Shown piece by piece: positions 26,081 to 40,068 of a stretch of 64,000 nt of DNA. The notes under the pieces are model-generated. The model saw only the letters and a program-made list of their open reading frames with translations, was not told the origin of the DNA and made no database searches. A program made the translations under genes and the position numbers. The stretch is taken from positions 34,473,245 through 34,537,244 of the forward strand of contig NC_066316.1 in assembly GCF_022539315.1 (NCBI RefSeq), read 5' to 3'. The stretch comes from Serinus canaria. Lineage: Eukaryota; Chordata; Aves; Passeriformes; Fringillidae. Positions within the stretch are counted from its first letter, which is position 1. Every line of letters starts with the position of its first letter.

Positions 26081-28180
26081 ATTCCACATAGCAGACTGTT
26101 TTGAAAGATGTTTTTGCTTTCTGAGAAGAATGAAACACAGAAATAGCTACTAACATGTTACTAATGAAAAAGAAAAAAAATCTTTTAAAACATATATGAC
26201 AGAAAAAAAGTGCAGACACAATCTGTAAGTGGTATTAAAATCCTAAATAAAAATTGAAGTTTCACTTCAATAGCCCAGTATTAAACATCCTGATGATGTT
26301 TCTCATTTTCATCTAGGAAAATAGGTAAATCAAACTTCCTGAAAATTTAGAGAAAATAGAACACATTAGGATAATAGTTGTGGATCTTAATTTTCCAAGT
26401 TTCATGAGCTGAAATTACCACTCTTAGTTCTACTGCCTTCAAAACAAGCTTTCTCAGAAGTATCTTTGTTTTTGTCTCATATTCCTTGTAACTCCTAGAA
26501 CTGCAATATTAAATTATTAATAACTTGTACTTTCCTGCTCTCATTTTTTCCCAGTCAACAGCTCAAAAAAAAACCCAACCAAACAAACAAAAACCAAAAT
26601 ACAAAACTAAACCACAAGAAACTATGAATCACCACTTTAAATAACTTAAGATAGGACAATCTTCCATAAAAAGGGATGAAAGAGATATTTAAAAGATTGG
26701 TGGGAGCCAACATTTTTTTCCTCCAGAAAAAACTCCCTCCTCTTCAGAGTAATGAAAGTTTCACATACTCATAACTGCAAGCAAACAAAACCTCAACACT
26801 CCAAAATTTTATAAATTGACCTCCCATTTGGTTAAAACATAATCCATGCATAAGAGAATGTCAAAGTAGAAAATGATGTTAGATGGACTTCTAAATAGTC
26901 TTCATTCTTTTCAGCCAGCTCTGCTAGGAAAACCTTTGACCATTGTCCAGGCTATTAGCATGGAAAACATTGTTTTGGAGACAGAAGTCTGTCAGAAAGA
27001 AACCCAAGGAACTCTGGTAGCTGAGCATGGCTGTCACGCTGCCAAAACAACATTTGAAAATCTGGAATAAGTGATCCCATTCTCAGCAAGAGAGCAAGAT
27101 GAGTGTTATAGAAACAGATTTTTCTGAAGTGCCTTTTGGAGCAGAGGGATGGATGGAGCAGCCCAGGTTGGTGGTCTGCCACAGGCAGCTATCCACCTGT
27201 GTATATCTTACCTTGGAAATGGAACATTAGGCTTGAGGAAGTTGAGCAGGTCAGTTTGAGTTAAGCCTGTTGACAGTGGCCATGGTCCCTCTTAGGCTGA
27301 TTTCTCTAAAATTCAGCTGTTCAGACTGCTGCTCAGTAAGGCACCAGGCTGGTCCTGAGCTGCTGCCCCCATAACTGCAGCTTGCCTAAGGAAAGCAGTC
27401 CCAGCAGAAGTTGCTACAAGGAAACCTGCCCCAAGAGAAGACTGCCCTGTGGGGACCTTCTCCCTGCACATGGCCTGCAGTGACAGACCGCAACTTCAAA
27501 CGGCATTGCGGCATCCAAGAGTTCTGGTGTTAAAGGGAGGGCAGCACTCAAGGCACCAGGAAGTTGGCATCCAGTATCTGCCCCTGACACTCTGCAAGGA
27601 AACAAGCCTCTTGGCATGTTATTACCATAACAGCACTCAAGTCAAGCCAAGAACATGTCCTTTTAACAAGGAAGAACAGTCCTGTACCAGGGTACAACAT
27701 TACTTTACAAGAGAGCCCAGAAAGACATCAGAAGAATTAGACAGCAATGTAAGAATCTTTATGGCACCTGAAAGGGTGGTGGCATGGCCTGGAAGGAACC
27801 AGGAATCCTGAGGAAGAGATTTGCTGCACTAACATTTTGCAAATATAAAACTGACCTGACTGATAAATGGAATTATCTCCAGTTCTTCAGGCTAAAAAAA
27901 CAAGCAAAAAAACCCAAAGATCCCCAACCCAACAGCAAAAAATCACCACCCCAAGAAAAACTCACCCAACAACAGTAATCCTATAAATTTCAAAAACTGA
28001 GCAAGGCAAACTTCAGTATATAAAGAAGCAGAAATGAGATGATGTACCATCAACCAATGCTTCATAGAGGAAGCATTTGAGGAAGGTGACTCCTTCAGTA
28101 ATACGAATGGCCTGATTTTTAAAATCAGTTTTTAAAGCTCTTCAGAAGATAAGTAAGTTTAGTTTAGTTTATGTTTGAGG

Positions 28181-28235
28181 TGTGTTGGTGGTGGGGTTTT
28201 TTTGGTTTGATTTTTGTTGTTTGGTTTTTTTTTTT
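28181..28235. repeat. T/G-rich low-complexity tract
   Basis: About 55 bp of T runs interrupted by GG, similar in composition to the tract at 25508-25587. Confidence 0.8.
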
Positions 28236-30604
28236 AAATACAATCTCTTAGCTCTTTTCTTTATGTCCCCAAAAGTGCAAAAAGGAAAAGTAAGAAGATA
28301 AAAAAAAAATCAAATTGAATACTTGTAAATTACAACTTTTACTTCAAATCCAATTATCTTGGTTCATTTGCTTCTGTTATTAAACAGATTTAAAGAGAGA
28401 AGGGCATGCTTAGCCTCAGAAAAGCTGTTTTGATGGTAGGATCAAAAGAGTTCTCCAGGCACCAGGCATAATGGCTATGAAAATAAGAACAGGCACCCTG
28501 GAAAAAAAGATTTAGTATCAGTGAATGGGAGGGTTGAAGCAGGGGTGTATTGACAAGAGGGATATTTATTTTGAGGATCAAAACAAAATTAAAGTCTAAA
28601 GCATTGAGACTAGAGAAAAGCATTCCTGAAACATACATCACATTCCTGTGGAGATTTTATCACAGTTCTTTTTTTTTACCCCCCTTGCAGCAATCTAGTA
28701 CAATTTGCATTAACATTATTGACACTTATTTCAGAAGATAAAACTTGCACAGATGTGTTAATAAAATAAGCACTTAAGGATACTGTGAAATTAGGAATTT
28801 TCAGAAGAGCATTATCAAAGATGGACAGTGGCAAAGGAAAGTTTAACTGCAAGACCCCAGCTACCATCAAGCACATGATATAAGCAATGATGATACAGCA
28901 AAATTAAATATTGACATAGCAATCTCATGAAATGATTGAAGAATTATTTCCATGTTATTCACACCTGAATCCACAAGGTGAGTTAAGCAGACAGGACAAA
29001 GCCACTGCGTGCACTGCAGGCAAAGCCAAAGCCATTGGGATACCACCATACGTGAATTTCAACTAGAATTTTCCTAAATTTTCAGGCAGACAGGCTGGAG
29101 AGTTTTTGCTCACAAATTCAGTCTCACTGTTTCATGTATTTTTGGTTTTAAAGATAGTATTCAGAAAATCAGTAATGAAAATATTTTTTTTCATGGAAAT
29201 CTTTCATTATTTTATTTCAAAGATCAATAGTAAACCTCTAAAGAGAGATGACAGAAGAACTGTGGAAGCTGCATATAACACTTACTATGAGACTGTTTGC
29301 TAATGCTCAGAAGTTTTACATCACTTCTATGCAAACTGACTCATATGGAAATTCTTCCTATTTTAATTTTCAGGGGGTTTACTTATTGAGAAATCAAAGT
29401 TAGTGTGCTCCCAAGTAAGAATTCCTTTTTAAAATCCAAATATTGTTAGAGACACCCAACACGACAGTGAATTTTTCCATGAGTATAGTAAATTCTATAT
29501 ACAGGGGGCTTTTAAATATTACAAAAGTCAACTATCTAGCTTTTAATTAAAGATACCATGAAAGGGAACATTGTTGTGCATCTTTTGCATATTATTAGCA
29601 TTAGGAAATAGCAAACAGATGCTAAGCAAGGGAAGTTGTCATAAATTCGGCATTCACATCAAGTAGATTCCAAAGCTAATTAGGATCTAGAGTTCATCTG
29701 ACTAAAAAACTTCCTTTCATCCTTTGACTAATATAAATCAACTCCTCTGTGTTCCTGAGGGCTGAGACAGAAGAAGAGGACAGACACAAAAGAGTGATGC
29801 CAGAGATGCAGCAGGCATACAACCAGTGACCAAACACGCTGACTTTTCAAGTGTGCTGATTTTTTTCAAGTGCACAAACATATGGATTGAATTCATCAGT
29901 ACAGGAAATAAAATACAACATAAACTAGTTCAACTCTGTATTTTTCTCACATTTTTCCATACCAGCAGGTGCTTTTTTCTGTTGATGGTCTCTGTGGTTT
30001 TTACCACTGTGAACCTCAGCTACTCTTTTTTTAGTCTTATCAGCTTCACCCTTCATAATATAACAAACATTTCAAATCTAAAGATAAGGTACTAGTTAAG
30101 ATGTATACAAATGTCAGTTTTCTGATATTATGAAAAGCTATTTCTTTTCTTATTCAACTACTGTTTAATGAGGAATTATAAACATCTGATCCTCCTACAA
30201 ATAAAACACAATTCCTGAGGACTTCTGCTCAAAAATCACTTACAGATAGATGATAGTTTTATAAGTAATTCATAAACTTCCATATTTCTGTAACTCCAAA
30301 CCTTCTTACTCCTGAATGACATATCTCTCTACAACTAAGCCATCAGAGATAGCTTTGCCATAAGCAAACAAAAAAACACTTGAAAACCAACAAAAAAGGA
30401 AAAACTCCCAAAAGCTTCCCCAAAATTCATTACCGTTTAATTTCATGACCACTTTCTCCTCTTTGCAAGAACAAAATCCAAACCCTAATAAATATTTCAA
30501 GTTGAGTTTTTTTCCATGCCATTCATGCTATTGAACACCTTTCTCAAATCCCTAAATGCAATTCTGTACAAGTTTAGGGAAGGTTAAAAAAAAAAATGGC
30601 TTGT

Positions 30605-30720
30605 GTCGGAAAGGAACCTTTAAAGGTTGTCTAGTCCGGTCCCACCCCCGCAATTATCAGGGACATCTTCAACTACATCACATTGCTCAGAGTCCCCATT
30701 TGACCTGATCCTGAATAAAA
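30605..30720 (-). mobile_element. Decayed CR1 fragment
   Basis: Short stretch resembling the CR1 3' region in reverse orientation: GGAAAGGAACCTTTAAAGG, TCTAGTCCGGTCCCACCCC, CAGGGACATCTTCAACTA, TTGCTCAGAGTCCCC. The tail is not clearly preserved, and the match fades near 30720. Confidence 0.75.
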
Positions 30721-33252
30721 ATGAAGACCAAAATTTGCTCTAAAGTCTAAGTGGTTTTGAGACCAAACAACTCTACTCAATTAATGAGACCCTTTCCGTG
30801 TAGTAGAAACCATTCGTGCAAGAACTGTAATGCTTTTGTAGAAACCAGACTGAAATTCACCAATGACATTTCATAGAACAGCAGTGAGAAACCACTTTTC
30901 ATTTTAAAATGGTCCACAACCTTCAATTCCACTTAATTATTCAATAATTTAAGAAGGAAGAAAGAAGCAGAATTTGTGGCTGCTGAATTCTGACATGACA
31001 TTTCCCGCTATTTTCTACAGCAAACACAACTTCACACTCTTCATATAACCTCTACAATGTTGATATTATCTGCTCCAAGTACCATTGGAAACTGCTGGGG
31101 AATACATATCTATTTTCCTTTTAAAATGCAAGCATCCAAATTATAATTCTATTGCATTATTATGTACAAGGGTCTCCCTAGACATCTGTGCACTTGTGAG
31201 TCTGAAGGCAACAGTCAGATATTATTGATCTCTGTGATACAAACAGAAATTTGCCTGTATAAGTCAGAAATTATTCTCAACTAAATCACTTATTCAATTT
31301 CCAAACAAGCTAATGGCTGATTAAGTAGAATAAATGACAGAAAACACAGTGGGAAGTCTCAGGAGAAAGAGGAAAAAATAATACTCAGTGTTGTCAAGGT
31401 ACACACTAATTGTTGGACCAACAAGTGAAAACAAAAATTGAAATAGAAAGATGTATCTACCAGCTTATTATAAGCTGAAAGAGGTCACCCACCAGCTTGC
31501 TTATAAAGAATGGAAACAAACCAAATTCTATAGACCCTACAACATCATTATAATTTCAAGCATAAAACACCACCTAAAAGTAGACACAATTAGGAGTCAC
31601 TTTAATTTATCTGGTTTAAAATTTCTTTCCAAGTTTCACAGTGGAAGAGTAAATATACCATTAACTCAGCACATAGTCAGATTAGAATACTACAGATATT
31701 TTTCCATAAAAAGGAAACTGCTTGCATAGCTATCACTGATACTTTCTCCCCCACTGCAAATGGGTTTTTTTTGTTTTGTTTTGCTCTTGGGAAATGTGCT
31801 TCTTCCTTTAGGTGGCATTGCCTTTCAGGTTTTCCAATTGAATATTTCCTAGAAGCTGGTGGAAGACCACAGATGTGTATTTTTAACAGATAACACATGC
31901 TGATCTTAAAAAAGATGCAAGCAGGGACCTCTGTCTTTACAATGTCTTACAGCTTCTTCTGCAAAAGATTAACAGGCTATTTCTTCTGCAAACATTCTCA
32001 TGTTTCCTCTCCTTGTCTGAGGTCTCTGACACTCAGGAGTCAGCCATCAGGCTCCAGAAATGCCTTGTGTTTCAAGAGCTACTGTTCAAGTTTTATACTA
32101 AGATGGCTTTAAAGAAACAACCAACCAACCAACATATCATCTTTTCCTCATCTCTGTACTTCAGGAAAATATGGTTGCTGGCCAAAACAACCCACATGGT
32201 GAGGCTCAACGCCAAGGCAGCAATAACTACCATCACACTGAGAACACATGGGAATTTCTGAGGCAGCTGTAGTGGGGAAGAAGGGGAATGCTTGAACTCT
32301 GAGTTCAGCAATTCATTACCTCTCCTGGAAGACATCAGGAGAAGACAGACATGAAATATGGGTCACCTAGAAAGGTTACACACCATCCTTGTTATCCTCG
32401 CATTTTGTGGATATTCAATACAGCGCAGTTTGTAAGCAGGACTGAATATCTCAGCAGAGCTGAATGAAGCAAAATGGTTTTCCTGGGAAAAATATCCACC
32501 CTTTCCTAACTTCTGGGGATTTTAAAGGCTAGAATGAAAATGCCTAAACACCTCTATCCAGATATTCAACCATTAAACAAAAGCCTACTGCAAGCCTGAA
32601 TGGAACATGGGATGGGTTCAGCTGTCATCAACGTAGAGCTTTCCTTCAATATAAACCTGCCTCTTCAATAAGGAGCAGAGTCTGAAATTCAACATCAAGT
32701 GTTACACTACCATGGTACTGATGCTCTTGGGATGGCAAAGTGGACTGCTAGAGCTAAAGTGCAGGAGAAACAGCCTGAGCTGAGCAAGTTGGCCAGGATT
32801 AGAAACCAGAGTTTCTAAGAAGCTGACGACACAACTCAGGGCATAAAAAAGCTTCTGTAGAGTCCTTAAAACAGACCTTTGATCCAGCTAGCCAGGTTAC
32901 TCAGAAGCCAATCCCTGAACAGAAATCTCAGGAAGATACAGGTCTTGGATCCATGATTCATTTTACCAGTTCCAGCTGAACCTTCCTTTAGCAAAAACTG
33001 GGATCCACAACCACTTTCTCTTGGATACCAATTCTTGAGGATGAGATGGGTGGAGAAGGATTTAAAATTCTAGATCAAATACAAGGGAGATCTCTGTATC
33101 AGCAAAAGTTGCTTAAGAGAGGTTACTGGTACAGGAGAAAATAAAGAAAAGTTACACTTGATGGAAAATCATGACTGTCCTCTGAAGAAAGTTGAAGGGA
33201 TCCAAGTGGTGAATGCAGTATGGAACACCGAAACATTTTCATGAAATTAAGA

Positions 33253-33337
33253 AGTCTCACATTTGTCTAGATTTTCTTAGGTCTTCCTGTCTTCCAAAGA
33301 CAAGAAGACCTAAGAAAATCTAGACAAATGTGAGACT
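33253..33337. repeat. Near-perfect 85-nt palindrome (hairpin)
   Basis: The left arm 33253-33286 and right arm 33304-33337 are exact reverse complements over 34 bp. Inside, 33287/33303 mismatch and a further 6 bp pair (33288-33293 with 33297-33302), leaving a 3-base turn. Either strand would fold into a stem of about 40 bp. Sequence outside the arms does not continue the pairing. Confidence 0.95.
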
Positions 33338-33823
33338 CCCAAGGAACGACATAGAGAAGATCTGAAACAACCTAAAAGCTAAGAATAATGAACAGAACAG
33401 GTGCAAAATACCCTTCCTACTAAATGGGATAGCTGCAAAGTTAATCAGGGACTCAGAGGCCACCTCTACAGATGCTGTCAGAAGAAAAACATTATCCAAC
33501 TACCTGTGTATGGGTGCTCTCATACAATGGAAATATATTTGATTATAGCTTAAAAGGGAACTTACAACAGTAAACTTCCCAGTTACGATTCTGGTGGCTG
33601 TCACAGAATGAGAAGAAAAGAACTGTGCTGATTTTTGTGTTGCTGGCACTAGGTTGCCTAGGCACTGGTGTAACATGAAATACACAAGACTGGCTAATGA
33701 ATGCCATGACAGGTTGTGGACACAATATAGGATACAATAACAACATGTCCAAGTGCCATAAAAGCAGATAAAGTACAGTAAAAGTAATTTATTATGGGAC
33801 AAAGTCATCTAGGAGGACAAAAG

Positions 33824-34058
33824 ATCATGGAATCATAGAACAGCTGCCACGTGTAGGGAGAACTTCCACTAGACCAGGCTGGTAAAAGCCCCATCCAAGA
33901 TGGCCTTGAACACTTCCAGGGATGGGGCATCTACTTGTTCTCTGGGAAACTTGTTCCAGTGTTTTACCACCATGATGGTGAAAAATTTCTTCCTAATATC
34001 TAACTTGAATCTACACTCTTTCAGTTTAAAACCATTATCACTTGCCCTATCACTACAT
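33824..34058 (-). mobile_element. CR1 retrotransposon, 5'-truncated 3' end
   Basis: The left end carries the degenerate 8-bp tail typical of CR1 (ATCATGGAATCATAGAA on the + strand). It is followed by the familiar reverse-complement CR1 3' region (CTAGACCAGG, GGCCTTGAACACTTCCAGGG, GGGGCATCTAC, CCTAATATCTAAC, CCCTATCACTACAT). The element is therefore oriented on the minus strand and truncated at its 5' end near 34058. This subtype is common in birds. Confidence 0.92.
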
Positions 34059-36734
34059 TAATTCTACATAAACTTAAATGCTCCCTAAAGAGATGTGATT
34101 TTTGCATAATCAACTGCCACAGGACCCTTGTTTCAATTCACTTACATGGAAAAACAGCATGGCTTTTAACATATCTATAGATTTTCTGAAAAGTACAAGT
34201 GAAACTGCTAATGGTGAATTTCTCGAGTGATATCTCTATTAAACCTAAGACAACATAAGTTTTCATTAGAAACAAAAGATTAAAAGTAATAAAATAGGTA
34301 ATTTCTTCCTTTGGAATCAAAACCAATTCAGCAACGGTATACACAAATTTTAAAGCTAGATTGCTACTTAGCCTTAACACCTTTAGAACTGATAAATAAT
34401 GTGCACTCACATTAAAAATATTTTATAGAGGACAGATAAAAAACATCATTCTCTTAAGAAGATTCTTAAAGTGATGTACATTTTTGTAGATTTACTCTCC
34501 TTCCTACTCTGTCATAAATTGAAAGGCAATTAAATATGATAGAGAATTTTAGTCTAGTTCTTTTCCAAGTTATATTCCATTTCTATCCAGATATAGCTTA
34601 AATTAAACCTTATCTAAAAAACTATTTCCTAGTAAATCAAGGTAGTACTCATTTCCATGAGCAGTATAAAAATGAAAATATTTAAAAATTTGGGGTGGGA
34701 GGAAGAACTGGGCTGTTTTCTAAGCAAATCTTTAATGCGCATACTTTAATTGCCCCTCTGACCCTCCAATGGGGCTGAGTAGATGATGAAAACGTAAACC
34801 AAGATTTGATCATCCAGAGACTTGGGCTTGCTGACCAAGCACACTTTACTTCTTTACCATAATGCAGGCCAAACGGTGGCACTGCCATTCACAGCAGCCC
34901 CAGATTGAGACATTTTAGCCACATACAAGAGAAAAATGACAGGGCAAAGACTATTGAACAAGGAAAAAAGAATTCTATGACTAATTCATTTAAGAATTTT
35001 TTCAGAGGTTTTCTTCTAAACAATACAAATATAATCCTACTCCTTCATGCCACTTGAGCCAACTGAGAGGTTTGCATTTGTAATGCCATTCAGCTATCTG
35101 TAACTAAGTGATAGTGAAATGGTCCAATTCAAAGCATCTTCATTTGCTCATCCATCAAGCCCAAGCCTTTTGGGCTCCAATCTTGCAAGACTGCATCTGT
35201 AAAAAGCTTTTAATCACTTTTTTGGCATATGAAATTTACCTGCTCCTGCTATGCTTAATTTACAATTGTTTTATCTTCTCCTCATCCCACCACATAATTC
35301 TTGAAATTGCTTTTTTTAAAGGTAGGACTCAGGCAGAAAATAAAATACTGGAAATTTTGATATATTTATAAATATCAATTATTTCTGACCTTCTTCAAAT
35401 CTACAACATATTAAGATTATGGTGTGAACTTTTTTAAGAAGCATGTGAAGCAAACTTACTACTGGGATTTAGTGAACATACTAATCCTGGATTCTTCTCT
35501 CCTCTCAGAAGAATACTACTATATCCTATATTAACAGCAAGATATTCAAGCCAGCATGCATATGCTGCAAGAGTTCCTCTCAGGAGCTAAAGGAAAATGA
35601 CGCTGAGTCATTGAGACTGAGTCACTCACAAAAATCTGACGGAGGTGTGGGAAACGTCCTTCAATGATAAGTAGTTTGGGGAAGGGGATACATTTCCATT
35701 TTATAAAGTAAACCCTGTGAGACAATATTAATTAAAAAATCCCAGTTGTTTTTAATTTGTTTGTTTTGTTTAAAGCTAGAATCCAATTTAAAAAAATTAC
35801 TAGAGATGATGGAAGACAGAAATTGAAAGGAAGGCACTCTGATGGTCAAGTTTTTAAGGCAAACAGTATCTTCAGAAGACCAAATCAGATTCCAGCAACA
35901 CTGGTTGCTTCTAGATATAATTACATCCTTTAATCCTTAATTCAATCCTCTATCAGTTTTCCCACTATTTTTCTCAGAACTGATAACAAGACAACCAGAT
36001 TTAATTACTGAGGTTTCGTCCTTTTTAATATTGGCACAGAGCTAACATCTCAGTGCTCTCTATGGAGTTTTCTTGGTTATCTGGTTTTATTAAAAGACTG
36101 ACCAAGAATAGCTGAGGGCAGGGGGAGGAGTGTGTGTGAAATATCTCTGAGAACAGAGCACTGAATGAATCTTGAAATTACCAAATTTGTAACATGATAG
36201 CACAGAAGCAGATGTATAAAACAGTAGCAAGAAGCAGAGACCTAATAAAGACTAAACTTCCAAATTATTCTGACAACAGTCACAAAGAAAAAAAAAATCC
36301 AAAAATATTAGGAGCAAAGCTATCCAAACAGGCCATATACTATGTTGTAAAAATCTTATGAAACATGCACAAAACTATGTGAGCAATAAAAATATAAGTA
36401 GAAGTATCTTATTATCATTGTCCTGTTCCATTTTTCACAGATAAAAAAATAAAACAGATTTTGATAAAGATTTTTACACTTAAAAATAAATTCCCAAAGG
36501 AATCTGTAAATTTGAAGAAACTTAATTTACAGCAGGACAAACTGGGAACATTCTAAGAAAACAGATTCTGTAAAGCTGATATTGACACATTCACCTTTCT
36601 AATAGAAGATCACAAACCTGCAATAAAAAAAATTCCAGTAATGTTTTCTGTAAGAGCTCTAATATACTTTTTGTTCAACAACCTCCTTGGAGAAGCAAGC
36701 ATCTTTACCAAGACCAGAGACAGACTGTTCTAAA

Positions 36735-36798
36735 CTTTCCTAACATAATAGCTGTTTTCCTGTTTTCCAAACATTTAGCTTTCCTAACATAATTGCTG
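36735..36798. repeat. Direct repeat pair, 20 bp
   Basis: CTTTCCTAACATAATAGCTG at 36735-36754 recurs at 36779-36798 with one difference (19 of 20). The spacing between starts is 44 bp. Confidence 0.9.
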
Positions 36799-39700
36799 GA
36801 AATTTAAGATAAGTGTCTCATAACAGCCTGATGAAAGCTGAAGCAACTGGTATTTTGATGTTGATGCCAAATCAGTATGTTTTGTTCTGTTTGAAGCACT
36901 GCATTAGAAATCAGTGTGACACTAAATGTAACCTCTGAGTGCAAGAACAAGAATTTATGGCATCAGATGTTTACTATCCCCACTTTTCCCCTGGCATTGC
37001 TCAAGGAGTTTTCATTGTTATGAGTATGCATTCAAGAGTTTGCTCACAAAAGAAATGCCAACTTATCATCATATTTAAGGATCTCCATTTTCCCAGCATA
37101 TTATGCACAAGGCCAAGAACAAGATGTGCAGCAGAAGTCAATCTACTCCTACAGTATGTGAAACTATCAACTACTTGTTAACCAGCTCAGTGACATGTCA
37201 TCTGTCCTTAACCATGGCACTCTCCTTTAATTGCTTTCTGGTTCTGTTTGTATTACACTTTTATTTCAGTGGCAGTAAATGAAACAGACAATCACAATTT
37301 CTTCAAAGAGTTTATAGTCTTAAAAACACAATTTCATGAAGTCTAAATGACTGTCTAAAGTCCATGACCTTACAGAACAATGTCTCTGCTTTTAATAAAT
37401 TATTCTCAAATGTACACTAAAAAAAAATACAGTGCCACTTCTTTTGAACTTAATTCTAACAATGAAAAAGAGATGTGATATGCAATTAGGTGATTCTAAA
37501 CTGAATCTCAGAAAAGGCCATGTTGATATTTCATCATTCTTAATATTTTATTTGGAAATTTTGAAATTAAGGATAACCATCCCATTTTCCTACCATACTT
37601 TGTTTTCCATAATTTTAACATGCAAGTCTCACAGAGGCCCTTCAAATATAAAGGGTTTCTCCTCAAATCTGAGGAAACACTGAACCTGAAGTCAACTGGC
37701 TCAATTTTCATGTTCCATGTAACTGCACTTTGTTTCCCTTTCTGTTTCCTCTTTTCATACCAGCACTTTTCTCTAATCTTCTTTTTAAAAGCTTTCTTTT
37801 CTATTATCCCCACGTCTGTGCTCCTTTATTCCTCCCTTCAAATAAAATCTTTACTTACAGCACATGAATGATGACTACAGCACTGTCTTCCTTAAGAAGC
37901 ACAGTAATTTATGAAAATCAAAATAACTAAATATATTTCTAGCAGGCACACAACATGTAAAGCATCTGTAAGATCATACTGCTGCCAGATTCAGTTCTTC
38001 TTCTTTCTTTCTCACCTACTCCATTAAAAAATGTATTATTGCTTTGGCTGATTTAAGGCAATCCAAATAGCAACCCACTTAATAAAAACATATAGCAACG
38101 TAGACTGAAACATAAAATTAAAAAATAGTGGAGGAGTGCAAGACACCAACAATTGTTTCTACCTGCCTGCAGACATACTAGGTTATGCTAATTGTGGAGG
38201 TATTTTGCAGTTTTATACATCAAGGAGGGCAGAGGTATTAACACAAAACCCCCTTCAGATCCGAAGGCTCCAGGAGCTAAGTACTCCTCTATCCTAGCTC
38301 TGACCTCTTGTTAAACTCTGATCCCAGGAATGTGCAACAACTGATTTCAAAGAGGTTTCAGGAATCCACAATCATATAGTAATTCACATGCTGTAAGCCT
38401 GCTTGTACAGTTGGGACCTTTGTGCACAGGAGAAGGGAACACTGCTTTCATCACTGACTTGCCACACACGCCGACAGTCATCGGTTGGCGCCCAGCAAAC
38501 CGACTTTATTTTTAAACATTCTCAACAAAATAAAAAGATTCTTTGAAGAACGTGCTTGCTCTAGGTGTTCTATTCAAGATCAGTTCACACATGTGTACTA
38601 GAAATGGAAGATATTTCAAACTAGTGATTTTTCTGAAGTAAATAAAGATTTACTTTCTTGGTACTCTATATTTCCTGATAGAAGGAACATTGAAATTATC
38701 ACTGACAATGAATGAAGTGGATATTTTTCATTCTCTTCACCCAAGCACTTGCAAACCATAAGTTATATTAGACTGCATAAAAATAGAACATAATTTTACT
38801 TTTGCGAAACAAAAATAATTTGGCTTATGTTTCACTTTTTAATCCAACAAGCAGAAACAAATTTGGAAGTAAAAATGTACCATTAATCTTTCTAATGTAT
38901 CAATGTTACTAAGTGTTAATCTGAACTCTAAATTTATAAAATATTAATCTGTGACTGCTTCTTTGACTTTATAATCTATCTTTCTGAATACAGTCTTTAG
39001 CAGCATTTTATTCTAGTTGTCTTGAACACGCTGAGCTCTATTTGCAACAATGGCAGTATGATGACTGTACACAATCTGCAGACTCCTGCACAGTCCCTGC
39101 TAGCCAGGTCAGCTCTGAACTAATACATCATTCCAGTTCCTAGAAAATTTACAGAAAATATGTCAAAGAATAAAGGGAGGATACTGAGAAGATGCCACAG
39201 TAAATGTGCACCCAAAGGGTTCTCAAAAGAGAACAACCTTGATTACACAATCGTTGCCATCTTCGACTTTCTTAATTATTTGCAAGTTTTTTACCACTTT
39301 ACACAAGGGACTGAGAATATGACAGTATTCTATGGCTCCAGTGACTTTCCACTAAGTAGGTCAACTAGCTACATCTACAAGAAAAATTTTCTTTTTGGTG
39401 TAAAATATTTTCATTTATGTTAATTTTTGCTTGAATATGTATTTATTTGGCATATTCATGAATCAGGTTTTGGGAAATTTGTTGTAAAAACACAAACTCA
39501 AATAGTGTTGCATAACTGAGGAACAAAACCAATTCTAAAACTGTCTTAATTTTTTAATCACAGTAAGTTATACCTACTTGAGCAACAACAGAAGTTAAAA
39601 TGCAAGCAAGTACTTGAAATTTCTGTTCCCCTACAGTTCCAGAGAGTTCCATCTTTCACTTTTTAAGTGGTCAAGCAAAAAATTAGATGTTTTTTCTTCT

Positions 39701-40068
39701 TTAACTAGATGAGATTTTTTCTAGCATGTCTTCTGTCATCTCCATCACTTAACTCCTTACCATCAAACACCTTCAAAAGTAAACTTTTGCAAAATTAATT
39801 GAATTAATTGAAAGTCAATCAAGAGACATGAACTCCTCAAATAATTTTAGCAGAAACCAACTTCATGCATCTATCCCGTGAAAACCTTTTTTCTGCCTTG
39901 AAAATACACGATTCTGTACTTCCACCAGAAATAACCTACTTTGTGTAGGTTATATTCATATTCAGTATCAGCATTTATTGTCACAGAAGTGTGCATTCTT
40001 ATCCTGTATTTACAGTGCTTGAGTTGTGGAGAACAAGTTAGAAATGACTGAGCCATCGAGACACCAAC

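Larger units (their letters stand above)
24080..40068 (-). other. CRIM1: Intron splitting the second 12-Cys module (15,989 bp)
   Basis: This long intron interrupts the module between Arg and Cys codons, in phase 2, with a weak GTTGGT donor and a GGTTTCAG acceptor. It contains T/G-rich tracts (25508-25587, 28181-28235), an imperfect inverted repeat (26033-26080), a GC-enriched stretch of unknown origin (about 27090-27800), CR1 fragments at about 30605-30720 and 33824-34058, an 85-nt palindrome (33253-33337), a 20-bp direct repeat pair (36735 and 36779) and a small CpG cluster (about 38465-38515). No coding exon is seen. Confidence 0.88.

Noticed and set aside
33253..33337. Calling the palindrome a microRNA gene
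   Set aside because: The stem is too perfect and the loop too short for a typical conserved precursor, and no mature-sequence family was recognised.
38488..38505. Retroviral primer-binding site from TGGCGCCCAGC
   Set aside because: No LTR end or internal retroviral sequence adjoins it; the match is too short to stand alone. Kept only as a low-interest CpG cluster.
39931..39955. Short hairpin (ATAACCTAC ... GTAGGTTAT)
   Set aside because: A 9-bp stem is expected by chance many times in 64 kb of AT-rich DNA.
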